Source: Ochotona curzoniae (lineage: Eukaryota; Chordata; Mammalia; Lagomorpha; Ochotonidae). Taken from it: 64,000 nucleotides of DNA. The notes under the pieces were generated by a model. The model was given only the letters and a program-made list of their open reading frames with translations, did not search any database and was not told where the DNA came from. Made by a program: the position numbers and the translations under genes. The stretch is taken from NCBI RefSeq assembly GCF_017591425.1, contig NW_024465655.1, positions 991,501 to 1,055,500 of the forward strand. Direction: 5' to 3'. This document shows positions 48,201-63,773 of this stretch, piece after piece; position 1 is the stretch's first letter; every line of letters starts with the position of its first letter.

Positions 48201-48921
48201 TATATTCCCGGAGTTGTTGCTTTGTCTGCTCTCGCAGCCTGCACACAGAGAACGGAAGTCGGCTCAGTGACGCCAGCTGAGAAACCAACATCTTGTGCAG
48301 AAATGCACAGAGCACGAGCGTCCAGCGTCCCAGGCGGGCCTTCCGAACAGAAGCTAAAGCACAGAATGGCAGACGCGACCGCACTGATGAACAAGTGCCA
48401 CGCCAGCCAGACCGGGCAAAGGGCTGCAGGGGGAAACACGGAGTGAGCAAATCCAAAGACAACGTCATCAGTTGCAAACACGGAGGGCAACATTCCTCCC
48501 GCAATGCAGAAACAAACCGAAACCACCAATCCGTAAGACAACTTATTTACCAGAGTTTTTTTTTTTTTTTTTTTTAGTGCTGTAAAACCACACGTAAAAG
48601 TCGGGAAGTGGTGGGTAGTTAGGTATATGTACAAACCACTTCGTGGATCGTGTCGCTTCTGAAACTGCTTAAGTGACTTGGAACAATTTTACGTAAGGCG
48701 CACTAGACAACTTCCTACAACCCTATGGTAAATTCTTTGCGTTTGAAGCTTTCCAACCACACCATCATGGGTGCCGGGGGGCTCCCGGCCCCGCTCCCCG
48801 GGGTCCACCTGAGCAGCAGCGCCACGCGTTCTTCCCTGCTCGCCAAGCCGCCGGGGCCCTGCGCCGGGCCGCCCGAGTCGGCGGGCTCGGGGGCCGCTCG
48901 CTCCTCCGGCAGCGAAGCCAT
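33259..48921 (-). CDS. CENPH: Centromere protein H (9 coding exons, 239 aa)
   Basis: CENP-H is a coiled-coil subunit of the constitutive centromere-associated network (CENP-H/I/K/M) at the inner kinetochore. Minus-strand coding exons: 48809-48921, 48183-48238, 45677-45722, 44976-45050, 44072-44128, 38560-38623, 38196-38247, 37406-37569 and 33259-33351. They sum to 720 nt with phases that close exactly, ending PNMI then TGA. Recognisable blocks are LREQTKQQLREYKAMLDA (exon 2), KIEELENEIEEVK (exon 4), SLEEKLLDIRKKR (exon 7), ESKLLEIQTEKNK and ITTVIQHVFQ (exon 8) and NLILGSKANWAEDP (exon 9). Human is 247 aa; the N-terminus is shorter here and exon 3 reads TPEIMQ where human has TPEQIMQ. The exon 1 donor GTGGAC is weak. 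The exon 6 acceptor follows a pure C12-T5 run, and the exon 8 donor abuts a minisatellite. The 5.4-kb intron 5 carries a VNTR-core element. Confidence 0.96.
34047..34379 (-). mobile_element. Young CSINE, CENPH intron 8
   Basis: Near-consensus minus-strand copy ending GCGCCGGGCCC; duplication TAAAAATCCACTTTT at 34032-34046 and 34380-34394. Confidence 0.95.
34793..35117 (+). mobile_element. CSINE inserted in an older SINE
   Basis: GGGCCCAGCATGGCATCC head to AATAAAAATAAATC tail; duplication AAAAGACTGATTTA at 34779-34792 and 35118-35131. The target is the T/A-rich end of an older minus-strand SINE (to about 35390). Confidence 0.93.
35120..35390 (-). mobile_element. Old SINE, CENPH intron 8
   Basis: GATTTATTTATCTGAAAGGC tail to CCGTTGTGCCACAAGGCTGG; host of the younger SINE at 34793-35117. 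A further old minus-strand fragment lies at 35708-35900. Confidence 0.7.
36645..36983 (-). mobile_element. CSINE next to a plus-strand SINE
   Basis: T15 run and AAGATTTATTTATT tail to CATGCTGGGCCC head. It abuts an older plus-strand SINE at 36360-36644, so the two are tail to tail. Confidence 0.9.
37147..37399. repeat. 39-bp minisatellite in CENPH intron 8
   Basis: About 6.5 copies of a 39-bp unit (GCCGCCCTCCCTGCCGAG followed by TCGGTGCCCTAGGCGTCCGT). The middle units are identical and the edge units differ by single bases. It ends 7 bp from the exon 8 coding boundary at 37406, so it abuts the splice donor. Confidence 0.97.
37655..37992 (-). mobile_element. Old SINE, CENPH intron 7
   Basis: ATTCACTTATTTGAAAAACAG tail to CACACCACAATGCTATC; strongly diverged. 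Confidence 0.7.
38747..41750 (+). mobile_element. VNTR-core retroelement, copy D (CENPH intron 5)
   Basis: Head module 38747-38883 (GTTTACACTGCTGGGAG, AGCTGGTGGGCATCC, TATACCAGTGTGTCAG), a TA/T tract, then about 2.8 kb of the degenerate 60-80 bp core. This is the longest core after the composite element. A partial SINE interrupts it at 39696-39829. Antisense to CENPH. Confidence 0.65.
39696..39829 (+). mobile_element. CSINE 5' half inside copy D
   Basis: GGGGCCCAGCACAATAGTG to GTGGCCTGGGAAACAGTG; the 3' half is missing, which is unusual for a SINE and suggests a later deletion. Confidence 0.8.
41751..42080 (+). mobile_element. CSINE
   Basis: GTCCCAGCGCGGTAGCC head to TTCCAATTAAAAAATAAC tail. 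A second copy, 42093-42255, follows directly and lacks its 3' half. Confidence 0.88.
43195..43515 (-). mobile_element. CSINE, CENPH intron 5
   Basis: Diverged minus-strand copy with GATCTTCCATCCATTGG and CATATGGGATTCTGG. Older minus-strand SINEs also lie at 42355-42665 and about 42840-43080. Confidence 0.8.
43725..44050 (+). mobile_element. Old SINE, CENPH intron 5
   Basis: GGCGGGAACTGCGGCCGAG onward to CACCATAAATGAAACTAAAT; diverged. It ends about 20 bp from CENPH exon 5. Other old plus-strand SINEs lie at about 45140-45440 and 47640-47850. Confidence 0.6.
44234..44555 (+). mobile_element. CSINE, CENPH intron 4
   Basis: CTGATGCTGTAACCTAGTGG head to TTGCAATAAAAATAAATAAATC tail. Confidence 0.88.
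44623..44960 (+). mobile_element. CSINE just inside CENPH exon 4
   Basis: GACTCGGCATGATGGCTC head to an A14 tail that ends 16 bp before the exon 4 boundary at 44976, close to the splice donor. Confidence 0.9.
45441..46515. other. CENPH introns 2-3 around exon 3
   Basis: Unique AT-rich sequence; it contains only CENPH exon 3 (45677-45722). Confidence 0.6.
46520..46810 (+). mobile_element. CSINE, CENPH intron 2
   Basis: GCTAGCCTAGTGGCTAAAG to TTCAAATAAAAGTAAAATC. Confidence 0.85.
46808..47015 (-). mobile_element. Partial SINE
   Basis: Minus-strand fragment (CTCCACATGGCTGCAGGGGC to CACTGGCCCC) inserted between a plus-strand SINE and a plus-strand SINE tail (47025-47130). Confidence 0.7.
47129..47453 (-). 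mobile_element. CSINE, CENPH intron 2
   Basis: TTTTTTTTAAGATTTATT tail to CACCAGGCCC head. Confidence 0.9.
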
Positions 48922-49330
48922 CTCCAGAGCCGCGGATCCAACGCCTCCAACGTTCGGGAAGCCGCTTTTCCCGCCACGCAAGGAAGGCCGCTCACGCCCC
49001 TTCCGCCCAGCGCCACGCCCCTTCCGCCTCCGGTTGCCGTGGTGACGGCTCGCGTGTTTAGGTTCCGGTGCTGGAAGACCAGGCGGTAGTGGAGAGCTTA
49101 GGGCTCCGGCGTTGCTCTGAGCTTGGGGCTCCCGGGAGCCGCACATCGCCTGGCGGGCGCTGGAACTCCTTCCCCGGGCGCGGACGTGGCAAATGGCAGA
49201 AGGTAAACATTGGGAGACAAGCTTCCGACAGTTGGATTTGACCTGGACGAGGCAGAGCCCTTGCTCGGCCCCCGTGGAGCGCCGGACGTGCAGGGCTCCG
49301 CGACCGGGTCCTCCAGGATTCCTCTCGCTC
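48922..49330 (-). promoter_or_regulatory. CENPH CpG-island promoter
   Basis: CpG-rich stretch just upstream of the CENPH ATG. A strong E2F-type motif TTTCCCGC lies at 48967-48974, 46 bp upstream of the ATG, in keeping with cell-cycle expression. The plus strand has an ATG and a good splice donor (CAGAAG then GTAAAC) near 49193-49207, which could belong to a divergent non-coding transcript; that part is speculative. Confidence 0.65.
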
Positions 49331-49562
49331 AGGCTGTTGGGTAGACACAGGGCATGGTGTCATTAGATATTATTTAAAAGTATATAAGATTATTTTTTAT
49401 TTGAAGAATTTACAGAGATCTTCCATACTCAGCTGCTTTCCCAGGCCACAACCCAGGAGCTGAATGAGAAGTGGAACAACTGGGACTTGAACTGGTACAA
49501 GCAGGCAGAGGATTAGCCAGCTGAGCCATTGTACTAACTCCTCAAAAATAAGTAAAACATTT

Positions 49563-49887
49563 TAAAAGATTTATTTATTTTTGTTGGAAAGTTAGATATA
49601 CAGAGAGGAGGAGAGACAGAGAGGAAGATCTTCTGTCTACTGATTCACTCCCCAACAGCCGCAACTGCGGGAGCTGAGCCAATCCAAAGCCAGGAGTGAG
49701 GAGCGTCTTCTGGATCTCCCACATGGGTGCAGGGTCCCAAAGTCTTGGGCCGTCCTGGACTGCTTTACCAGGCCACAAGCAGGGAGCTGGGTGGGAAGTA
49801 GGGCTGCCGGGATTAGAACCGGCACCCATATGGGATCCTGGGTGTGCAAGGCGAGGACCTTAACCACTATGCTACCGCGCCAGGCCC
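49563..49887 (-). mobile_element. CSINE upstream of CENPH
   Basis: AAGATTTATTTATTTTTG tail to CGCGCCAGGCCC head. Confidence 0.9.
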
Positions 49888-50143
49888 AAATATAAGTAAA
49901 TCTTAACAACAAAAGGCCCTAATAATCTCAAAGCAGGAGCCTCTTCTGGGTCTCCTGCTGGGGGCTGGGGTCCAAGTACTTGGGATATGTGTTGCGTTCC
50001 CAGGCCTGTTGGCAAAGAGCCGGATCACAGGTAGAGTAGCCAAGATTTGAACTGGTGCCCATAAAGCATGCTGGCACCGTAGGCAGGAGCTTTACCAGCT
50101 AGGCCATGGCAGCAGCCCCTCCTATCATGTGTGCTTTCATTTT

Positions 50144-50433
50144 TTTTTTTAAGATTTACTTATTTTTATTGGAAAGTAAGATATACAGAGAGGAGGGGAG
50201 ATCTTCCGTCTGCTGATTAACTCACCAAGTGACTGCAACAGCTGGAGCCAGGCTGATCTGAAGCCAGGATCTTCCAGGTTTCCCACTGTCCAGGCCATCC
50301 TGGACTGCCTTCCCAGACCACAGCAGGGAGCTGGATGGGAAGCGGGGCTGCCACGGTTAGAACCGGCACCCATATGGGATTCCGGCACATGCAAGGTAAG
50401 GACTTTAGCTGCTAGGCTACTGTGTTCGGCCCA
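50144..50433 (-). mobile_element. CSINE with internal loss
   Basis: Standard tail and TGTGTTCGGCCC head; lacks most of the CACCCATGTGGGAGACC region. Confidence 0.88.
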
Positions 50434-50769
50434 TATTATCACTTTTTAAAGACTAACAGGTGCATTTGTAATTGGAGACAAAATGTCAGTTCAATCAAAA
50501 GTAGCATCAAGTTATTGTTTTATCACTCAAAAACAGTGACTTGTAATAAGTAGATCAAGGAACAAGCACCTGAATCATAGGCCATTAAATCAAGAGGCAT
50601 TCTGGGAAAGCCTCACCATAGGGGCCTCCTCAGTGGTTCAACTGGCTAATTCTCCACTGGCAAGCAAGAGCATCCCATCTGAGTAGCCATTTGTATCCTG
50701 GCTGCTCCAACTCCAATCCAGCTCCCTGCTTATGGCCTGGGAAGGCAGGGGAGGATGGCCCAAGGCCTT

Positions 50770-53400
50770 GGGCTTATGGGTTGCCAGTGTGCCATTTGGC
50801 ACTGGGTTCCACCCGCTTGGCACTCATTGGCAAGCTCTAGGGTCTTAGGGGGTATCCATTACTGCCTAGGGACACCCATGGAGAAGGCCACTGTAGGTGT
50901 GAGGAATGAATCATGAGGGACACTCAACGACAAAGCTACTGTACTTGCAGGTTGGCGTGGGTACTGAGAACTGATGGTTTTGAGATGAGAGATAGGAAGA
51001 TTGTATGACCGACCCACCAGCCCTCATGGCAGTCCAGAGGTGGGCTTGTCAGCGCAGGGCATCACTCACCATCATACACCACCCCACAAGAAAGATGTGG
51101 CTGGGGGCTTGTGTCTAGCAGAGATGGATCCCAGTACCTGACTGAGTGTCGGAACAGGGCACAGGTCACATTATGCGAGAGAACCAGGTCTGGGGGTAGA
51201 ATCCGCAGGGGATAAATGGGCCCTGTGGAATACAAGTCCCGCTGGTTAGCTCAAGAGTTGGGATGGTGGGGCCCGGCGGCGTGGCCTAGCTAGGGCCTAA
51301 AGTCCTCGCCTTGAACGCGCTGGGGAACTCATGGGTGCTGGTTCTAATCCCGGCAGCTCTACCTCCCATCCAACTCCCTACTCTGCTTGTGGCCTGGGAA
51401 AGCAGTCGAGGACGGCCCAAAGCCTTGGGACCCTGCACCCATGTGGGATACCTGGAAATAAGTTCCTGGATCCTGGCTTCGGATTGGCATAGCATCGTCC
51501 GTTGCATTCACTTGGGGAGTGAATCATCGGACGGACAGAAGATCTTCCTCTCTGTCTCTCCTCCTCTCTGTATATGACTTTCCAATAAATAAATAAATCT
51601 ATAAAAAAAAAAAAAGAGTTGGGATGGTGACTGGCTGAACTAGGTGTGAACGTGGAACCCACCAACACTCCCGGGTACTGGGGCCGAGAATAGTCTGGGC
51701 AGGTCCAAGCTGCAGCACCTGCATGCGCATCCTAAAGCAGGGTGTGAGATGGGCCAGCCCGCAACATCCTCCAGCTCATACAAAGGCCAGGATGGAGGGG
51801 CAGGCTATGCCAGGCAAGGGCCTAGCACCTGCTGAAGCATGTGAGATCTGGGTCTGGGAGTGGGCCAAGTGGGGGACCCTGAGAAACTCCCCTACGGGAT
51901 CACAGCTCCCACTGGTGAACACATGGTGCAGAACTAGGGGTCGGGCAAGCTGGGCAAAGTAGCTCCGTCCTTTGGCAAGTGTGTGGGTTGGTTTTGGAAT
52001 GGGGTGAACCAGGTGGGGCCAAGCAAGCTTTACCCCACTGGCAAGAGCAGAAACCAGGCTGGAGTACAGGTTATGCCAGGGCAAGGTATCACACCTACTG
52101 GTTTACATGAGCCAGGCCTGGGAGCAGACTGAACAGAGTCAGGTTGCTATACCCACCAGCTAGAGTTGTGACTGGAACCTGGCTAGGCCAGGCTAGGCTG
52201 CAGCATCTGAAGGCAAAGGCTAAGACAGATGAGGGGCTGTGCCAGGCTGGGTCAGAGCAACCACTGGCATGCACAAGATCTGTAGATGGGAATAGGCCTG
52301 TTGGGGAGCAAATGATGTGATTCCCATTGGTGAGTGCGAGGGCCAGGGAGGGGGCTGCAGTCTGGTCTGGATATGGCTGCAGGGTACCTTAGCATAGGTG
52401 TGAGCAGGGTCTGGGATGCGCCGGACTGGGCTAGACTCCAGCACCAACTGGTGCTCATGGGAACCAGGGAGGGTATAGTACAGGTTAGGCTAGGTCTCTA
52501 CTCCTGCTGAGCCAAATGTGAGCTGTGTGTGGGTGTGGACCAGGCTTGGCTGGGCTGTAGCACTCCAACACCATTTGGTTTACATAAAAGACGGGGCTGG
52601 ATACAATTGCAACAGTGTGTGTGTAGGCTGATTTGGATGACTGCTGGACCATGTATTGGCAAACACACCCAAGAATCAGGCCTGGGATGGCCTTAGATGA
52701 GGTTTCTTTGGCGATTTCCTATCAGCTGAATTGCTACACTCAGAAACCCAACCATGAGAGAACTGCAGGTTTCATGGTGAAGTGTGTGTCAGAGCTGGGC
52801 CTCTTCGGTGCCTGACGGAGCAGCGGATGGCATATCTAACAGCACGTGGAGGTTATGGCAGTGCATTGGAGCCTGGTACCATGGCAGAAGACGGAGGACA
52901 GAACAAATGAACTATTCCAACCGGGCGCAGCATTGACTGTCTGGGCAGATGGAGACTACCGAACTAGAGCAGCCAGTGGATTTTGGAGAGATCTCGTGAT
53001 TGGAATGGCGGGATCAACAATTCAGGACTGTTGAATTAACGAAGCTCATGAGAACTTCATGGTGTTGTAAATTTGTATTTTTTCCTGTTGTTGATTTATT
53101 TTGTGGCTTTTCATCTAAGGGGAGGTATGGCAATTGCGTAATGGAAACTATCATATCCAGATGTGAGAATACAATGCAGTATGCCATCTCTACTTCCAAA
53201 TCAAAGATGGACTCCCAGTTGCAATAGATGCTGGACTCTGCCATCGTTCATGTACACAATGATGACACATGACTGTTTATGAAGAACTATACTATAGTAA
53301 TGATATAGAGGAACTCGGTGGAGGAGAGGGACTTGGCGAGGGGGCAAGAAAAATCCCAGGGCCTACGGAAATGTATCATAAAATAGAATCCTAAAAACAA
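50770..53400 (+). mobile_element. VNTR-core retroelement, copy E
   Basis: Core phrases (ATGGCAAACACACCC, CCACTGGCATGCAC, GGCTAGGCTGCAGCA) and a 3' part ending around AAATAGAATCCTAAAAAC. The usual head module was not found; the left end is unclear. A younger SINE (51268-51613) is inserted in it. It lies between CENPH and CCNB1. Confidence 0.6.
51268..51613 (+). mobile_element. Young CSINE inside VNTR-core copy E
   Basis: GGGCCCGGCGGCGTGGCC head to A-rich tail. The 15-bp duplication AAGAGTTGGGATGGT flanks it (51253-51267 and 51614-51628). Confidence 0.95.
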
Positions 53401-53436
53401 ATACCCATATTGCTTTCAGATCAACATCTATACAGG

Positions 53437-53672
53437 GTGCCCAGCATGGTGGTCCTGCTTCCTATCCAGCTCCTTGCTTGTGGACCGGGGAAGCAGCTGA
53501 GAACAGCCCACGGGTGCAGGGAGACCCAGAAGAAGCTCCTGGTTCCTGATCAGCTTAGCTTTGGCCATTGCGGCCACTTGGGGAGTGAACCAGTGGACTG
53601 AAGGTTCTTCTGTCTCGCCTTCTCTCTGTGTATCTCACTTCCCAATAGAATAAATAAATCTTAAACACAACA
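53437..53672 (+). mobile_element. Shortened CSINE near the CCNB1 3' end
   Basis: GTGCCCAGCATGGTGG head with the A/B-box region deleted, to CCCAATAGAATAAATAAATC tail. Confidence 0.8.
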
Positions 53673-53740
53673 ACAACAACAGAACATTAGACCAAGGGCA
53701 AATGACAGACTGGGGAAGCCTTCATATTATTAGTAGACAA

Positions 53741-53746
53741 TTTATT
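53741..53746 (-). terminator. CCNB1 possible distal poly(A) signal
   Basis: A second minus-strand AATAAA about 820 nt past the stop. The stretch between the two signals (53747-54467) is unique, repeat-free sequence, as expected for an extended 3' UTR. Which site is used cannot be told from sequence. Confidence 0.45.
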
Positions 53747-54467
53747 CAATTTACTACCAGAACATGAAGTGACACAGGATCCTCTTGGCCGTCTGATTCA
53801 GAGATGAAGCGGGCTCCCGCTGCTTCTAACAAAGGTGCCAAGGAACCAGCACATGGTGACATGGAACACTTCACCTTGCTGTACCTGTGGCAGCCTAAGA
53901 TGCACACTTTGGGGAAGCTAGCATAAACAAACACATGGTTTCAAATGGTTTCCATACAGAATTAACCGTGGGAGTCTGGAAACAAACTTAAGGGACTGTA
54001 CAACACACAATGCGATATTACACACAAATACGCAAAAAAGAAACACACAAAAAAAGGACTGAATTTAAAACGTAAATGATGGTTTTGTTTACTTTTCAAT
54101 GTGAAAAAGTTTAAGGTAACTTGGATTTCAATGCTACAAATGGTCACGAGTCATTTAGCAGGAAAGCAAAAGCAGCTGAAGCCCAGACTCCAGAGAGACT
54201 GGCAGGAGCTGGCAGACTTTTACTTTGGAACAGAACAAGAAGAGTCTCCCAAATGATGCCTTGCCACATTTTAGAAACCTTTAGTGGCTCACGAGTTTGT
54301 GTTCGCAAAGTAAAAGCTGCATTTAAGAAGTACATGAACATACACACGCCAAGTATTTACACGTTAATTTGATACTCAGGTAAATGAAAAGCAGTTTTAA
54401 TTATTTCCCACCACACCTTTTAGGTTACCACATTCAGAAAAGTTAAGCTATAAAAAGGGTCACAGCC

Positions 54468-54473
54468 TTTATT
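54468..54473 (-). terminator. CCNB1 proximal poly(A) signal
   Basis: AATAAA on the minus strand, about 90 nt past the CCNB1 stop codon. It would give a short 3' UTR. Confidence 0.7.
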
Positions 54474-54563
54474 AAAAGTGAGCGTAGTATATAATATATA
54501 CAGGGTGGCACATGGTGCCAATTTTATTTGTGGATATAGTACTTCAAAACTCGGGTTTATAAA

Positions 54564-59464
<4,901 letters not shown>

Positions 59465-59880
59465 GGCTTCCTCCTGAGCGGGAGGCGGGCAGCGGGGACG
59501 AGCAGCACACCGGAGGCCCCGACCAGTCGGGCACCTGGATCCTCCGCAGCCCAACAGCCAGCCGTTCCTGCGCAGCACGCCGGGAGGAGCCGGGCCCTGC
59601 TCCGGTTTAAACCCCGCAGCGCTCCCTCCTCATTGGCCTGTTCGTGGCACTCGCTCCCTCCCCATTGGCGGACGTCGGTTCCCGGAGAATGCGTTTCCAA
59701 GGCGACCTCGCGGAGACGTTCGAGAAGGGGCGGGCCCAGAGCGTGGCTGCGTGGCGGCTCTCGGCTGTCACGTGACCGGGCTCCGCGCCTGCGTGCTCGG
59801 GCTGCGGCCGCGGGCGCTCGGGACGAAGAGATTCTGCCCGTGAGGTGCCAGTCGCCGCCCTACCCGCCTCAGAGACCCTA
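59465..59880 (-). promoter_or_regulatory. CCNB1 CpG-island promoter with paired CCAAT boxes and an E-box
   Basis: Two inverted CCAAT boxes (ATTGG on the plus strand at 59632-59636 and 59664-59668) lie 32 bp apart, the spacing typical of NF-Y pairs in G2/M promoters. Between them and the ATG is TTTAAA at 59606-59611, a possible CHR-like element. Further upstream is a CACGTG E-box at 59769-59774; a USF-bound E-box upstream of CCAAT boxes is known in human CCNB1. Motifs are seen directly; function is by analogy. Confidence 0.8.
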
Positions 59881-60608
59881 AGGCTCTGGCAGAGCGGCTG
59901 GAGCGGGTGGCCGCAGCCTTAGAAGCGAGGGAAGCAGCCTTGCCTCTGGTCCTACGTAGTGTTTCACGCGATCCACTCCCACAGTAGCAGCCACAGCACC
60001 TTAGGCCTGAGGAAAGGCTGCCATTCCCACAGGTCCCTGTTGTGGAAGGCTCCCCAAGGCCTGCCCTGGGACTGAACCTAAGCGCTTTTTTTAAATCCCT
60101 GTGTCTTTGGATCCGTGATTTTTTTTTTTTTTTTTGCACAACCCTGATTGCCTGTTATGCGTGCCTACTTCCGGAACGGGTGTGTTGTGGTACAGCCTTG
60201 AGGAAGCTTGCACCCCCATATCTGCTGAGCCAGTGTTGGGGTTCTGCCCTGATTCCCATCCAGTTTCCCAGAGGATGGATCCCAGGCTGGGTCCAAACAC
60301 CTGCGGGAGACTGGGCTTGAACTCCTGTGTCTCCCGCTCAGTGTAGCTCTGCCTTTCCAAGAAATCGTTTTTCTTAAGGACACCAGCTTCTTGCCATATT
60401 GCCTCTGATTACTTCGATATTTCAAGCTTGATCAGTTTCCCGAAGCCAACAGTTTTTATTTGGGAAATCATTGTCATTTTCTTCTCCCCCAGAGTGCCTG
60501 CCAGAGGGGCTTGGCCCTACCCAGCGAACATTCCCCCGCAAACGGCCAAATTGTCAGCTCACGTGTCTGCCTTCAGCGATTCTCGGAGTTGAGGAGTCCC
60601 AGGACCAC

Positions 60609-60914
60609 GTTTTTTTTTTTTTTTTTTTTTTTAAGATTTATTTCATTTTTATTGGAAAGTCAAATATACAGAGAGGAGGAGAGATGGGGAGGAAGACCTT
60701 CCGACTGCTGATTCACTCCTCAAGTGGAGCTGAGCTGCTCCGAAGCCAGGAGCCTCCTCTAGGTCTCCCATGCAGGTGCAGGATCCCAAGGCTTTGGGTT
60801 GTTCTTGACTGCTGTCCCAGGCGACAAGCAAGGAGCTGGATCAGAACCGGGCCCAAGTGGGATCCCAGGCGTGTAAGGCAAGGACTTTAGCCACTAGGCT
60901 ACTGCACTGTTGGG
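60609..60914 (-). mobile_element. CSINE upstream of CCNB1
   Basis: Long T-run to GTTGGGCCC; flanked by CCCAGGACCAC at 60598-60608 and 60915-60925. Confidence 0.92.
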
Positions 60915-60933
60915 CCCAGGACCACCTCTTTTA

Positions 60934-61250
60934 TTTTTTTTTTTAAGATTTATTTATTTATTGGAAAGTTAGATATACAGAGAAGAGGAGAGAAAGAGAG
61001 GAAGATCTTCTGTCCGTCCGATGATTCACTTCCCAAGTAAGTGCAACGGCTGATGCTATGCCAATCCGAAGCCAGGATCCAGGAACTTCTTTCCAGGTAT
61101 CCCACACGGGTGCAGGGTCCCAAGGCTTTGGGCCGTCCTCGACTGCTTTCCCAGGCCACAAGCAGGGAGATGGATGGGAAGTGGAGCTGCCAGGATTAGA
61201 ACCAGCACTCATATGGGATCCTGGGGCGTTCAAGGCGAGGACTTTAGGCC
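60934..61250 (-). mobile_element. CSINE
   Basis: T-run, AAGATTTATTTATT tail and GATCTTCTGTCCG body; the head end is cut short at a junction with a plus-strand SINE. Confidence 0.88.
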
Positions 61251-61254
61251 CTAG

Positions 61255-61470
61255 CTGTATACTTCTTATCCAGCTCCCTGCTAATGGCTGGGGGCAAGTA
61301 ACAGCACCTAGCCCAAGTGTGTGGGCTCCGCCAGGCAAGTGGGAGACCTGTGTGAGGCCCTGGCTGCCGGCTTCAGCCTGCCTCAGCCTTGGCTTTTGAG
61401 ACCACTTGGGGAATGAGCTAACAGGTGCAATGTCTCTCTTTCTCTATCTCTCCCTGTTTCTTTGTAACCA
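61255..61470 (+). mobile_element. Old SINE fragment
   Basis: CTTCTTATCCAGCTCCCTGC to TCTCCCTGTTTCTTTG. Confidence 0.65.
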
Positions 61471-61479
61471 TTTTTATTG

Positions 61480-61785
61480 GGAAGGAAGATCAGATCCATG
61501 GAAAGTAGGAAAGGCAGAGAAAGGTTTCCAACTCTTAGGGTCACGCTCCAAATGGCTGCAATGATCAGAGCTGCACTGATCCGAAGCCAGGAGCCAGAGC
61601 TCCCTCCAAGTCTCCTGAGGGCAGAGTCTCAAGGTTTGGGCTGTTCTCCACTGCTTCCCCACAGATCACAAGCAGGGAGCTGGATGGGAAGTGGAGCTGT
61701 CGGGATTAGAACCGGCACCTATATGGGATCCTGGCGCATTCAAGGCAAGGACTTTAGCCACTAGGCAATCTCGCCGGGCCCTAAA
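61480..61785 (-). mobile_element. CSINE
   Basis: GGGAAGGAAGATCAGATCC-type diverged tail to CTCGCCGGGCCC head. Confidence 0.85.
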
Positions 61786-61914
61786 TATATTTTTTAAAGA
61801 CTTACTTACTTACTTATTTATTTTGCCATATTGCTTACTTATTTATCTTGGATTTTGATGTTTTTAAATTTAGTTTTGCTTCTTCAAAGCACTTTATTTT
61901 TAAAAAAATAAATA

Positions 61915-62240
61915 ATTATTTTAAAACAATGATTACATGGTTGATTAGCATGGGAAGGATCGTGGTTTGGGGAAAATTGAGGGATTTCATTGATTCCAAA
62001 TTTGCTATTTCTTCTTGTTCCTGGGCTAATAGGAGAGACAAAGGGGAAAACCACCCATGCCTTTCCACATGCCCCAGTACCCAGGGATGAGGAACTGCCA
62101 CCTCCTATCAACCCAGAGTCTCCATGTGTACATATTCTGAGGGTTCTGTCCAAGTGGCATGGATACTTCTGAAATGCTGCCAATTTCACTGCTCTAAGGA
62201 TGATGTCACCACCGCCCCCAATGTCCATTGGCTTCATTCA
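61915..62240 (-). mobile_element. L1-like 3' end fragment, minus strand
   Basis: Read on the minus strand it contains GGTTTTCCCCTTTGTCTCTC, CTTCCCATGCTAATCAACC and an A-rich end, matching the fragment at 13681-13845. Sequence to about 62700 may be the older part of the same element. Confidence 0.5.
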
Positions 62241-63121
62241 CCGAAATTTTTTGCTATCATTGCTTGTTTGGGGTTGTTGTCCAGCTAGTTCTGTTCTGTA
62301 CCAAATGCGCTGCCATATTCTCCTTTTACAAGTGGGCCTGTGTCCACTGCTCCACCTTTTTCATTAAGTAGGGCATGTGCTTGCAGGCGAGTTCAAGTAG
62401 CTGGGCCAGGTGTCCCAAACACTGCTGAATCTCCACCCCTGGGGCTCATGAACCTGGATCTGAGCCTGGAACCTGTGAATGTTACCTTTATGTGGCCCCC
62501 TGAGAAGCGGAAAACATCCCGGCTGGAGTGGGTGGGCCCTGCGGGGATACCCGAGTCCTGTGCTTAGGAGAGGATTGCAGTAGAGCAGCTCAGAGATGGC
62601 AGTAGAAGCCTGGGCATGGGGCATGGAGAGGGGAATGAATGTGCGTGCTGAGCACTGGCAAAGCAAACGGGCCTGCATCCTTGGTCCAGAGGTCTGAGTT
62701 CAGCCAACCACCTGACTGATGCAGCAAATGACTTCTCCCCTAAGCTCGGGAAGTGGGCAGTCCTACTGCACCTGGACTTGGGCGTGTCAGACCCACACTG
62801 GATCTGCTCCAAGTCCCAGCACTTGGAGATGATACATTCGGCGTTAAGTCCCTACGTTTGTGTAATTGCAGCACCAGGAAACCTGCACAAATGATCCTGT
62901 GCTCTGCTGTTTACAGACTGGTTAGGACGCGTGTTGTTGAACTTCCTGGAAAGGCAGTCATCCAGTACCAACTCTTTTGTGTCTGACTTCTTTATAATTT
63001 TAAAAATTCATCTATATTTCCTTTAATCTTACTTTCCTACTGCTGAGCATTAATAATCCACTATGAATAGATGAGTTTATCCGTTGCTTTATTGATGGAC
63101 ATTTTAGACCATTTCTAGTTT
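62241..63121. other. Sequence upstream of CCNB1, no gene seen
   Basis: 62241-62700 may be older L1-related sequence on the minus strand. 62700-63121 is unique or ancient repeat. No gene of the SLC30A5 neighbour type is reached. Confidence 0.5.
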
Positions 63122-63415
63122 AACTTTATTTGAAAGTCTGGGTTACAGAAAGAAAGGCAGAAATTGAGTGAGATCTTCCATCAGCTGGTTCACTCCTCAA
63201 GTGGCCCTAACAGCCAGGGGTGAGCCAAGCTGAAACCAGGAGCCAGGGACTCCACCCAGGTCTCTCAAGCACTTGTGCCATGCTCAGCTGCTTTCCCTGG
63301 CACGTTAGAAGGGAGCAAGATTGGAAATGGAGCAGCTGGGACTTTAACTAGCACCCACATGAAGCTAGCATTGTATGTGGCAGCTTAACCCATTATGCCA
63401 CAACGTAGGACCCTG
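63122..63415 (-). mobile_element. Old SINE
   Basis: CTTTATTTGAAAGTCTGGG tail to TATGCCACAACGTAGGACCC. Confidence 0.75.
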
Positions 63416-63435
63416 CTTAGGTTTAGACTATGAAT

Positions 63436-63773
63436 AGTACTTTTTTTTTTTTTAAGATTTATTTATTTATTGGAAAGTCAGATATACAGAGAGGAGGAAA
63501 GACAGAGAGGAAGATCTTCGTCCGATGATTCACTTCCCAAGTGAGCGCAACGGATGATGCTATGCCGATCCGAAGCCAGGAGCCAGGAACTTCTTCTGGG
63601 TCCCCCACATGGGTGCAGGGTCCCAAGGCTTTGGGCTGTCCTCAATTGCTTTCCCAGGCCACAAGCAGGGAGCTGGATGGGAAATGGAGCTGCCGGGATT
63701 AGAAACGGCACCCATATGGGATCCTGGTGCGTTCAAAGTGAGGACTTTAGCCACTAGGCCATGCCGCTGGGCC
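63436..63773 (-). mobile_element. CSINE
   Basis: T12 run and AAGATTTATTTATT tail to CCGCTGGGCCC head, full length. An older minus-strand partial copy follows at 63783-63968. Confidence 0.92.
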
